Counted from the stretch's first letter, positions 1 to 6,583 are shown. The stretch is DNA of 8,843 bases from Thermoplasmata archaeon (GCA_003651045.1 QMTJ01000031.1:1-8843), one strand, 5' to 3'. Made by a program: numbers and translations. Notes: generated from the sequence alone by a model not told the origin.

Positions 1-19
1 AAAAAGAGAGGGTTTTCTT

Positions 20-37
20 CCAAATCATTTATAAATA
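20..37 (+). promoter_or_regulatory. BRE/TATA promoter of the FBP aldolase/phosphatase gene
   Basis: TTTATAAATA at 28-37 is a good archaeal TATA box. The preceding CCAAATCA (20-27) fits a TFB recognition element. Usual spacing puts the transcription start near 56-62. The leader would then be about 20-25 nt and contain GGAGG at 64-68, 13 nt before the ATG at 82. The start site is inferred from spacing only. Confidence 0.65.
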
Positions 38-81
38 TAGTTTGTATACCATGAAAACGCAAAGGAGGCTTGATATAGTTT

Positions 82-1194
82 ATGAAAACTACGTTTAGTA
101 TTATAAAAGCAGATGTAGGTGGATGGCCTGGTCATGCGAAGGTTCATCCTGATCTTGAGGAGATAGCGAGAAAGAAACTTACTGAGGCGAAGCGGGATAA
201 AACTATTTTGGATTTCTATGTGGCTCATTGCGGTGATGATCTTGAGCTTATTATGACTCATACTAATGGTGTTGATGCTAAAGAAATTCATAGTTTATCT
301 TGGGATGCTTTTTGTGAAGCAACTGAGCGAGCTCGTGATCTAGGTTTATATGGTGCGGGTCAGGATCTTCTTGCAGATGCTTTCTCTGGTAATGTCCGTG
401 GTATGGGTCCTGGTGTCGCTGAGATGGAGTTTACTGAGAGGAAAGCCGAACCTGTTATTGCTTTTATGATGGATAAAACAGAACCTGGTGCTTTTAATCT
501 CCCGGTTTTTAAAATTTTTGCTGACCCGTTTAACACAGCAGGTCTTATCATTGATCCCTCGCTTCATGATGGTTTTGTTTTTGAAGTATGGGATATACTT
601 GAACATAAACATGTTTTTATGAAAACCCCTGAGGAAATGTATGATCTCTTGGCGCTTATTGGTGCTAAGTCTCGTTTCGTTATCAAACGTGTGTTTCCAA
701 AAAAAACTTCTAAACTTAAATCTGATGAACCTGTAGCTGTTATATCAACTGAGAAACTTTATCAGATCGCTGGTGAGTATGTCGGGAAAGACGACCCAGT
801 AGGTATAGTACGTGCGCAGTCAGGGTTACCAGCACTTGGTGAAGTACTTGAACCGTTTTCTATTGGTCATCTTGTTAGTGGTTGGATGCGTGGTTCACAT
901 AATGGTCCTCTTATGCCGGTTTCAGTTGAGGATGCGCAGTGTACCCGTTTCGATGGTCCACCACGAGTTGTTGCTCTGGGTTTCCAAGTGAAAAATGGTT
1001 TGCTGACTCAGCCTGTTGATTTGTTTGATGATCCAGCGTTTGATTTAACACGTAAAAGAGCTCAGGAGATCACGGAGTATATGCGTCGCCATGGACCTTT
1101 TGAACCACATAGGTTACCTATGGCTGATATGGAATATACCACGCTTCCAAGGGTTTTGAAGAAACTTGGGAACAGGTTTAAAAAAGTTAAATAA
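82..1194 (+). CDS. fbp: Fructose-1,6-bisphosphate aldolase/phosphatase (archaeal, class V FBPase)
   Basis: This bifunctional gluconeogenic enzyme condenses dihydroxyacetone phosphate with glyceraldehyde-3-phosphate and then dephosphorylates the product to fructose-6-phosphate in the cytosol. The 370 residues match the usual family length. The N-terminus shows the expected Mg-binding residues: Asp11 and His18 (ADVGGWPGH), then Asp52-Asp53 in HCGDD, with GAGQDL at 91-96. GEYVGKDDP holds Tyr233 and Lys236, which correspond to Tyr229 and the Schiff-base Lys232 of the Thermoproteus enzyme. Tyr352 in MEYTTLP corresponds to its Tyr348. All three differ from the reference by the same offset of 4, so the catalytic set looks complete. 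The ATG at 82 gives the family N-terminus (MKTTFSIIKAD), and a stop at 76-78 excludes an upstream in-frame start. The gene has its own promoter and a T-rich tract after it, so it is probably monocistronic. It implies that the organism makes sugars by gluconeogenesis. Confidence 0.97.
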   Translation: MKTTFSIIKADVGGWPGHAKVHPDLEEIARKKLTEAKRDKTILDFYVAHCGDDLELIMTHTNGVDAKEIHSLSWDAFCEATERARDLGLYGAGQDLLADAFSGNVRGMGPGVAEMEFTERKAEPVIAFMMDKTEPGAFNLPVFKIFADPFNTAGLIIDPSLHDGFVFEVWDILEHKHVFMKTPEEMYDLLALIGAKSRFVIKRVFPKKTSKLKSDEPVAVISTEKLYQIAGEYVGKDDPVGIVRAQSGLPALGEVLEPFSIGHLVSGWMRGSHNGPLMPVSVEDAQCTRFDGPPRVVALGFQVKNGLLTQPVDLFDDPAFDLTRKRAQEITEYMRRHGPFEPHRLPMADMEYTTLPRVLKKLGNRFKKVK

Positions 1195-1210
1195 AAACTG
1201 ATTTCTAAAA

Positions 1211-1230
1211 ATTTTTTCTTCCTTTAATTT
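1211..1230 (+). terminator. Oligo-T terminator after fbp
   Basis: T6 at 1212-1217 is followed by pyrimidine-rich TTCCTTTAATTTT, 17 nt after the fbp stop. Archaeal RNA polymerase terminates at such T-tracts without needing a hairpin, and no convincing stem is visible. Confidence 0.5.
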
Positions 1231-1269
1231 TATATATTACTATCCTATTCAGGACATACTCTTTAAATA
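1228..1269 (+). promoter_or_regulatory. Promoter region of rps15 with two candidate TATA boxes
   Basis: There are two candidates. TTTTATATATTA (1228-1239) would start transcription near 1258-1262 and leave a leader carrying GGGAG (1283-1287), 10 nt before the ATG at 1298. TTTAAATA (1262-1269) would start near 1290-1295 and give an almost leaderless message. The second box is identical to the TATA box at 5394-5401. The Shine-Dalgarno-like GGGAG favours use of the first box. Both may be used. Confidence 0.5.
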
Positions 1270-1297
1270 GATTATATACTATGGGAGTAATAAACAT

Positions 1298-1756
1298 ATG
1301 GCTAGAATACATGCACGTAGAAAAGGTAAATCTGGTTCAAAACACCCAGTTACTCGTAAAAAGCATCCTGAATGGAGTGCATTGAATCCTAGAGAAGTAG
1401 AGGCGCATGTTATAGAGCTTGCGAAAGCTGGTAAGTCAACTAGTGAAATCGGTATGATACTACGTGATCAATATGCTGTTCCTGATGTTAAAATTGCTAC
1501 TGGTAAAAAGATTACTGAGATACTCGAGAAAAACAATATTAAACCAGAGATACCTGAAGATCTTAGAAACCTTATTAAGACGGCTTTGCAGTTGAAGAAA
1601 CATCTTGATGTGCATAAGAAGGATTTGAAAAACAAGAGAAATCTGCAGTTGACAGAGGCGAAAATACGGCGTCTTGTTAAATATTACCACCGGGAGAAAA
1701 AACTCCCTGAGGATTGGAAATATAACCTTGAGCAGGCAAAACTCATGTTTGAATAA
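1298..1756 (+). CDS. rps15: 30S ribosomal protein uS15 (archaeal/eukaryotic-type, S13e-like)
   Basis: This is the small-subunit protein that binds the central domain of 16S rRNA during platform assembly. The product is 152 aa, the archaeal/eukaryotic length; bacterial S15 is about 89 aa. The N-terminal extension begins MARIHARRKGKSGSKHP. The middle has the helical EVEAHVIELAKAGKSTSEIG segment, and the C-terminus has the conserved S15 region with KHLDVHKKDLKNKRNLQ and RRLVKYYHREKKLP. The ATG at 1298 gives the standard N-terminus and follows a Shine-Dalgarno-like GGGAG. The gene leads the common archaeal S15-GAN-Pcc1 cluster. Ile is often ATA here, unlike the ATT-dominated gene that follows. 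Confidence 0.98.
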   Translation: MARIHARRKGKSGSKHPVTRKKHPEWSALNPREVEAHVIELAKAGKSTSEIGMILRDQYAVPDVKIATGKKITEILEKNNIKPEIPEDLRNLIKTALQLKKHLDVHKKDLKNKRNLQLTEAKIRRLVKYYHREKKLPEDWKYNLEQAKLMFE

Positions 1757-1783
1757 AAAAAATAATAAGAAGGAAAAAAACAA

Positions 1784-1819
1784 TTATCTTTTTTAGATAA
1801 AACAGGTTTTTAATTTTTT
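1784..1819 (+). terminator. Small hairpin with downstream T-tracts between rps15 and the GAN gene
   Basis: TTATCT (1784-1789) pairs perfectly with AGATAA (1795-1800) around a T5 loop. T-rich sequence follows (TTTT at 1807-1810, TTTTTT at 1814-1819), ending just before the ATG at 1824. It resembles a weak terminator or attenuator that could lower nuclease transcript relative to the ribosomal protein. A 6-bp AT-rich stem can arise by chance, so function is an inference. Confidence 0.35.
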
Positions 1820-1823
1820 GAAC

Positions 1824-3185
1824 ATGGCAGATGATTTACTAAAACTGAGTAAAAAAGCAGTAGATATAATCTTATCTTTCCCGAGGTCTACTAGGGTGAG
1901 GGTTATTTCTCATTATGATGCTGATGGAATTAGCGCTGCGGGTATTATTTGTAAAGCATTATACCGGGTAGGGTACGATTTTCATGCGAGTCTTATGCGT
2001 AATCCTTTTGATAAAGGTTTAAAGAGGGTGATGGAGGAGGAGAATGAGCTTATCATTTTTTCTGATATGGGGAGTGGACAGGTTGATACGATTGAGAAAA
2101 TGAAGGGTCAATGTATTATTGTTGATCATCATCAGTTTATTAAAAAAAATACTTCAAGAAATGTTTTTCAAATTAATGCGAATTTGTGTGGTTTTAATGG
2201 GAACTATGATGCATGTGGTGCGACACTTGCTTATTCTATAGCGAAGTGTCTTGATTCAAGTAATATAGATTTAGTGCCGTTAGCAGTTGCAGGTGCTACT
2301 GGTGATAAACAGTATATCGGTGGTTGGAGGGGGTATAATAAAACTGTTGTTGAAGAGGGTTTGAAAAATGGTTTACTTGAGGAGAGAGTTGATATTAAAC
2401 TTTATGGTGAAACACTTTTTGATGCTTTGTATTATGCTGTTGATCCGTATTATAGTGGTGTCTCTGGTAACAGTGAAGGGATTAATAGGTTGTTTAAAAA
2501 ACTGGGTTTGAAAAAAAATGTACGTTTTGAGGAACTTGATGAGAGTATGAGGAAAAAGTTGTATTCTTTTCTTATACTAAGGTTGATTAAAAAGGGTTGT
2601 GAAAAAGATATTCTTGATACAGTTATTAGATCACGGTATTATGCACCAGGTTTGTTTAATTGTGAGATGGAACGTTTTGCTGATCTTCTTGATGCATGTG
2701 GTAAAGGTGGACATCGTGGTTTAGGTCTTTCTATGTGTCTGGGTGATAAAAGGTCTTTTGATGAGGCTGTGGTTTTGGAGAAAAAGTATAAACAGAGTAT
2801 TCTTGATGAGGTTTTAAAGTTGGAAAAAAAAGGTTTTGAAGAACGAGAAGGTTTCCGTTATTTTTATAGTAGGGATTCTTCTTTGGGTGGTGTGATTTGT
2901 GGTATAGCTGTTAATTTTATTCTGGATCGGGAGAAACCTCTTTTGTCTCTTGTGAGGAAGGATGATGAGGTTCATGTTTCTTGTCGTGGTAATCAATACT
3001 TGGTAAGCCGGGGTCTTGATCTTGGTGGTGCTATGAAAATTGTGGCTGATCGCCTTGGTGGTTTTGGTGGTGGTCATAGTATCGCTGCTGGTGCTACTAT
3101 TGGTTTAGATAAAGAAAAAATGTTTCTTGATTTGGTTGATGAAATTGTTTCTAAGCAGTTGAAAAAAAACATAGGAGGGAAATAG
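1824..3185 (+). CDS. DHH-family single-strand exonuclease, GAN/archaeal RecJ-like
   Basis: This is a predicted manganese-dependent 5'-3' single-strand exonuclease of the DHH/DHHA1 superfamily. In Thermococcus the equivalent protein (GAN) binds GINS and is regarded as the archaeal counterpart of Cdc45. Numbered from the ATG at 1824, the 453-aa product has motif I HYDADG (Asp32, Asp34), SDMGSG with Asp81, the DHH signature (101-103) and GATGD with Asp161. Glycine-rich GGFGGGHS, with GGGH near 415-418, is the DHHA1 nucleic-acid-binding motif. The metal-ligand set appears complete, so catalysis is expected. An in-frame TTG at 1818 would add only two residues, and the ATG is preferred. The order uS15-GAN-Pcc1 recurs in Euryarchaeota and supports GAN over other archaeal DHH families. 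The coding strand is markedly G+T-rich, with ATT and GAG codons dominant. Confidence 0.88.
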   Translation: MADDLLKLSKKAVDIILSFPRSTRVRVISHYDADGISAAGIICKALYRVGYDFHASLMRNPFDKGLKRVMEEENELIIFSDMGSGQVDTIEKMKGQCIIVDHHQFIKKNTSRNVFQINANLCGFNGNYDACGATLAYSIAKCLDSSNIDLVPLAVAGATGDKQYIGGWRGYNKTVVEEGLKNGLLEERVDIKLYGETLFDALYYAVDPYYSGVSGNSEGINRLFKKLGLKKNVRFEELDESMRKKLYSFLILRLIKKGCEKDILDTVIRSRYYAPGLFNCEMERFADLLDACGKGGHRGLGLSMCLGDKRSFDEAVVLEKKYKQSILDEVLKLEKKGFEEREGFRYFYSRDSSLGGVICGIAVNFILDREKPLLSLVRKDDEVHVSCRGNQYLVSRGLDLGGAMKIVADRLGGFGGGHSIAAGATIGLDKEKMFLDLVDEIVSKQLKKNIGGK

Positions 3186-3221
3186 ACAGAAAGATGAGGG
3201 GGTTGTGTTGGAGGTTTTTTT

Positions 3222-3440
3222 ATGAAGGTTTTATGTGATGTAGTTATTGATTTAGGTGACAAGGTTAAGGTTGAAAATGTTTTACGATCTGTTAAGGTTG
3301 ATGATTTTGATTTTGTAGATTCCCGTGTTGAAGGTGATTGTTTGGTTGCTCATATGGAGGCTGATTCTGTTTCTTCGCTTCTTCATACCTTGGATGATTA
3401 TCTATCTTGTGTCTCTGTTGCTATGAAGGTTCTGGGATAA
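3222..3440 (+). CDS. pcc1: KEOPS complex subunit Pcc1
   Basis: Pcc1 is the small dimerising subunit of KEOPS, which places the threonylcarbamoyl group on A37 of ANN-decoding tRNAs (t6A). The product is 72 aa, typical of the family. It has an N-terminal strand (MKVLCDVVIDLG), a VENVLRSVKVDD segment, a second strand pair (SRVEGDCLVAHMEAD) and a C-terminal helix ending LDDYLSCVSVAMKVLG. GGAGG at 3210-3214 lies 7 nt before the ATG, the best ribosome site in the window. A stop at 3195-3197 excludes an upstream extension. It lies 36 bp after the nuclease gene, in the position expected from other archaea. Kae1, Bud32 and Cgi121 are not in the window. Similarity is low, as is usual for this family, so position supports the call as much as sequence does. 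Confidence 0.8.
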   Translation: MKVLCDVVIDLGDKVKVENVLRSVKVDDFDFVDSRVEGDCLVAHMEADSVSSLLHTLDDYLSCVSVAMKVLG

Positions 3441-3477
3441 AGATTAATATTCTCTTAAATTATGCTGGTTTCTAATT

Positions 3478-4980
3478 ATGAGATTTGATTTGAACGTGTG
3501 TTTTAGTTTCAGCGCTGATGTTGCATCTATTAAAAAAGATGTGGAATCTTTTTTAAAGGGTTATAGTAAAAGTTTAGCTGAGAAGGATAAAACTATTAGT
3601 TTTAAAAAAATTAGTATCACTGGTAACGTTTTATGTTTTGATATTGTCTCTAGTGGTGTTTTACGTCCTCATAATGTTCTTCTTAATTTGAAAAATAATA
3701 TTACTCGTGAGTTTGGTAAAAAACATCATGTTGGTGTGAGAGAGATAACAGTTAAGGGTTATACTATTGAGTTTGAGGTTATTAGGAAGCCTTTGAAAAA
3801 GATTGTTATTCCTTTTGCAGATGTATTTTTTGATGGTACAAAAGTTACTATGGTTTTGAAACAGGTGGATGAAGGTTTTTTACGTAGGAATTATATTGAT
3901 CGTATGATTTCTCTGGTTAAAGAGAAGGTTGAACGTCAGTATTATGAGGGTAAGAGCGAGTTTTGGAAGGTTATCTGGAAGTCTGAAGAGAAAAAACCTG
4001 TATGGTATAAAGATCCTACTGAGGAGATGATACGTCGTGGTTGGCTTCAACCTGGTCCAAGTAAGGGTAAATGGTTTTATCGTCCGCAGGCTGCTGCTAT
4101 ACTTAAAACGATGAAAAAAATTGCGGAGGAAGAAGTACTACTTCCTTTAGGTTTTAAAGAGGTGGTGGAGTCTAATATTGTTCCTTTTGATATCTGGCTT
4201 AGAACTGGTCATCTTGAGGGTATGCCTAGTGAGTTTTATTATGTTGTTGAACCTGTTACTCGTGATGTAGAACACTGGGAGCGTTTTATTGATTTAGCTA
4301 AAATTACTAAGGAGGTTCCTTTTGAGGAGCTTAAAAAAAATGTTACACCCCCGGTTGGTGGTATCTGTTATGCTCAGTGTCCTATGATTTATTGGTCTTT
4401 CAAAGGTAAAACTATAGCTGAGAAATCACTTCCTGTTTTGGTTTATGAGAAAACAGTAGTCTCCGCGAGGTACGAGTCTGGTGGACGTCATGGTATCGAA
4501 CGAGTTGATGAGTTTCACCGTATTGAACCAGTGTATATTGGAACACGTGAACAACTACTTAGTTTAAAAGATAAACTCATCCAGCGTTACAAACATGTTT
4601 TCAATGATATCTTTGACCTTGAATGGCGTATGGCTTGGGTTACACCCTGGTACATGCAACAAGCTGGTGAAATAGACTCAGAAGACACACATCCACGGGA
4701 TACTGGTACAATTGATTTCGAAGCATATTTACCATATCGTGGATCCCGTGAAAAAGGAGAATGGTTAGAGTTCCAAAATCTCAGTATACTCGGTGACAAA
4801 TATGTAAAAGCTTTTAACATTAAAGCACAGAAAAGCATGCTCTGGAGTGGATGCTCAGGTATAGGTTTAGAACGATGGGTTGTTGTTTTCCTTGCTCAAA
4901 AAGGACTAAACCCTGATAAATGGCCAGAAGGTTTTAGAAAATACCTTGATAAGATACCTGAAGGAATTGAATTCCTATGA
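3478..4980 (+). CDS. serS: Type-2 (methanogenic-type) serine--tRNA ligase
   Basis: It activates serine with ATP and charges tRNA-Ser (and tRNA-Sec where present). This is the rare zinc-dependent SerRS class best known from methanogens, not the common bacterial/eukaryotic type. The 500 aa compare with about 502 in Methanosarcina barkeri. Residues 1-165 form the idiosyncratic tRNA-binding N-domain. The class II catalytic core has motif 1 around GWLQPGPSKGKWFYRPQAAA (188-207), motif 2 around RYESGGRHGIERVDEFHRIE (331-350) and motif 3 GIGLERW (461-467). Likely zinc ligands are Cys301 (in CYAQC), Glu350 and Cys459 (SGCSG). Cys301 and Glu350 are 49 residues apart, as are Cys306 and Glu355 of the M. 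barkeri enzyme. There is no clear ribosome site before the ATG, 37 nt after pcc1. Codon use shifts near codons 320-340. The stop overlaps the next start (ATGA). Confidence 0.95.
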   Translation: MRFDLNVCFSFSADVASIKKDVESFLKGYSKSLAEKDKTISFKKISITGNVLCFDIVSSGVLRPHNVLLNLKNNITREFGKKHHVGVREITVKGYTIEFEVIRKPLKKIVIPFADVFFDGTKVTMVLKQVDEGFLRRNYIDRMISLVKEKVERQYYEGKSEFWKVIWKSEEKKPVWYKDPTEEMIRRGWLQPGPSKGKWFYRPQAAAILKTMKKIAEEEVLLPLGFKEVVESNIVPFDIWLRTGHLEGMPSEFYYVVEPVTRDVEHWERFIDLAKITKEVPFEELKKNVTPPVGGICYAQCPMIYWSFKGKTIAEKSLPVLVYEKTVVSARYESGGRHGIERVDEFHRIEPVYIGTREQLLSLKDKLIQRYKHVFNDIFDLEWRMAWVTPWYMQQAGEIDSEDTHPRDTGTIDFEAYLPYRGSREKGEWLEFQNLSILGDKYVKAFNIKAQKSMLWSGCSGIGLERWVVVFLAQKGLNPDKWPEGFRKYLDKIPEGIEFL

Positions 4981-5354
4981 AAAAAGATTTAACCCTGTAT
5001 CAGCGGAAATACGATCTCTACAGGCATCATGCATGGGCTGGTAGTATACTCCTCTCTGTACTATTAGCTATAAGAGTTTTTCTACAAATAACAGGTTTCA
5101 AAGATATACCTGATATAATCATACTACCCCTGGGTATAATACTAGTGATATACATTTTGGTTTCACTAGGTTTCACATATAAATATAGAAGTGGTCTCAT
5201 CGTTGAACAAAAAATAGTTCAAAAAATTGAAACACCAGAGGAGGCTTTTAAGAAACAGAAAATATCTGCCAAAATTGAGAAAGAACGTTTGAAACTGGAG
5301 AAGAAAAAAGCTAAAGCAGAGGTTAAAAAAATCAAAAAATCTACTAAAAAATAA
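4977..5354 (+). CDS. Unrecognised two-helix membrane protein with a lysine-rich cytoplasmic tail
   Basis: I do not recognise a family. The 125 residues begin with a short charged, tyrosine-containing segment (LYQRKYDLYRHH). Two hydrophobic helices follow at about 19-40 and 45-68, joined by a tight turn (FKDIPD). The tail from about 70 is strongly basic: KIETPEEAFKKQ and then repeated Lys/Glu/Ala helical sequence, nearly all lysine after 105. The positive-inside rule places both ends in the cytoplasm. The tail could form a coiled coil or bind RNA, ribosomes or acidic lipid; this is speculation from composition. The ATG overlaps the serS stop by 4 bp and AAGGA lies at 4961-4965, so it is probably translationally coupled to serS. 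Its reality is supported by the overlap, the hydrophobic pattern and the clean stop before a T7 tract. Its function is unknown. Confidence 0.8.
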   Translation: MKKDLTLYQRKYDLYRHHAWAGSILLSVLLAIRVFLQITGFKDIPDIIILPLGIILVIYILVSLGFTYKYRSGLIVEQKIVQKIETPEEAFKKQKISAKIEKERLKLEKKKAKAEVKKIKKSTKK

Positions 5355-5376
5355 AACACCATGTATTCATCTTCTC

Positions 5377-5383
5377 TTTTTTT
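5377..5383 (+). terminator. T7 terminator after the serS operon
   Basis: Seven consecutive T residues lie 22 nt after the stop of the two-helix protein and immediately before the next promoter. This is a typical archaeal intrinsic termination signal, without a hairpin. Confidence 0.6.
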
Positions 5384-5385
5384 GG

Positions 5386-5401
5386 GAAAAACCTTTAAAT
5401 A
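5386..5401 (+). promoter_or_regulatory. Strong BRE+TATA promoter, probably giving leaderless mRNA
   Basis: GAAAAACC (5386-5393) directly followed by TTTAAATA (5394-5401) is close to the archaeal BRE/TATA consensus. The ATG at 5426 is 24 nt past the TATA box, about where transcription itself should start. The message therefore probably begins at or within a few bases of the start codon. No Shine-Dalgarno sequence precedes the gene, which agrees with a leaderless transcript. Confidence 0.75.
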
Positions 5402-5425
5402 AGAATTCTATCCCACAATCTAAAT

Positions 5426-6583
5426 ATGGCGAAGAAAAGAAAAGAAAAAGATGAGGAGGATAAACCTTTCAAGTTACCTAAGTTTGATAAAGAAAAATTT
5501 CTAAAGAAAGAAAAACGTAACATTAAAACTACTTTTATATCCTGTATATTTGGTATTTTCATGGGTCTCATCTGTTTCGGTTTCTGGGTATTAATGGGTC
5601 ATGGAAACACTCTAAGATGGCCATTGGTTTTACTGGTAGCCATTGCAAATGCTTCTTTTCTAAAATATATATTTATACGTTTAAACCTTGATCTGTCTGA
5701 TTTCACTAAAAAAAACTGGTTTAGCGTCTATGGTACATATTTGTTTACTTGGTTACTTGTACTTATTATATTTGTTAACCCACCGTTTTATGATGATGAA
5801 CCACCTGTGATACAAGCTGTGGTTTTACCAGAAATGCAGGAACCAGGTGGTACCGTGTTAATCGTGGCGAAAATCACAGATAACTTTGGTGTTGAAAAAC
5901 AACAAATAGATTTTGAGATAATAACTCCCAATGGATCAGTGGAACACCCTGATTTTACTTATGATCCAGGGGATAGTATTTTTAAATACACTTATCAAAG
6001 TCCAGATAATGTTACAGATGATCAAACATACAATTACAAAATAACTGTGACAGATTCAAGTGGTTATAAAAAAGAAAAAACCGGTAGCTTCATGTTTAGC
6101 TATAACACGATTAAACTACCCAAACCAGTAGGAGCAGACACACCACCAGGTCCCAGGGTATCGTATGCTGATGATATAGTTTTTGACGTAGGTACAAATG
6201 TCAGCAGGGTATACTATACTATCAATGGTGGCGAAGAAATCAATGCAACATATGATAGTAATACTGGATACTATCGTACAACGCCGAAGAAAAGAGGATG
6301 GATCAAAGGTGCAAATGTTACAATGCAGGTCTATGCAGAGGTGATTTATTATTTTGAAAACATGTATCAAGAGTTTAACAATACAATAGTTGATGCTAAT
6401 CAATACTATTTCCAAGTTACCAACTCTGACGAAATAGGTACCGAGTTATCAGAAGAAATACCACTACCTAAACCAAAAATTATAGGAGTACCAGGTTTTG
6501 AAACAATATTATTCATATTAGCACTCGTTATCGTGGTTTTAATCTTTAAATACCAAGAGAACATTAGAAGAAAACAGAAATGA
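5426..6583 (+). CDS. Four-helix surface protein with Ig-like ectodomain and PGFE C-terminal anchor
   Basis: No family function is recognised. The 385 residues start with a very basic cytoplasmic segment (1-33). Three hydrophobic helices follow at about 36-57, 64-84 and 99-118, then a roughly 235-residue hydrophilic region (119-354). The C-terminus has V-PGFE (355-359), a hydrophobic helix (360-375) and a basic end (RRKQK). Topology rules put the N-terminus inside, the central region outside and the C-terminus inside. The first half of the ectodomain reads like an Ig-like/cadherin-like beta-sandwich (KITDNFGVEKQQIDFEI, YNYKITVTDSSGYKKEKTG). A second beta-rich part spans about 245-330. Six N-glycosylation sequons lie in the ectodomain at Asn169, 195, 258, 273, 297 and 318. 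The PGFE-helix-basic end resembles PGF-CTERM archaeosortase signals but could be a plain anchor. Its stop overlaps the next gene by 4 bp. Confidence 0.85.
   Translation: MAKKRKEKDEEDKPFKLPKFDKEKFLKKEKRNIKTTFISCIFGIFMGLICFGFWVLMGHGNTLRWPLVLLVAIANASFLKYIFIRLNLDLSDFTKKNWFSVYGTYLFTWLLVLIIFVNPPFYDDEPPVIQAVVLPEMQEPGGTVLIVAKITDNFGVEKQQIDFEIITPNGSVEHPDFTYDPGDSIFKYTYQSPDNVTDDQTYNYKITVTDSSGYKKEKTGSFMFSYNTIKLPKPVGADTPPGPRVSYADDIVFDVGTNVSRVYYTINGGEEINATYDSNTGYYRTTPKKRGWIKGANVTMQVYAEVIYYFENMYQEFNNTIVDANQYYFQVTNSDEIGTELSEEIPLPKPKIIGVPGFETILFILALVIVVLIFKYQENIRRKQK

Noticed and set aside
51..98. 15-codon ORF before fbp as a genuine gene
   Set aside because: It lies partly upstream of the predicted transcript start, is very short and overlaps fbp in another frame. 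It is kept only as a regulatory curiosity.
25..612. Minus-strand open frames opposite fbp
   Set aside because: They are antisense to a strongly matching coding gene, have no family resemblance and no promoter. They look like reading-frame shadows.
1818..1823. TTG start two codons upstream of the nuclease ATG
   Set aside because: It adds only Met-Asn inside a T-rich tract without a ribosome site. The ATG at 1824 is the simpler start.
3441..3477. Separate promoter for serS in the 37-bp gap after pcc1
   Set aside because: The only TATA-like stretch (TTAAATTA, 3456-3463) is 14 nt before the ATG, too close to place transcription start upstream of it.
6116..6415. 99-codon minus-strand frame opposite the surface protein gene
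   Set aside because: Its Ile/Cys-rich composition is the antisense of beta-rich coding sequence, and the plus-strand protein has coherent topology and sequons.
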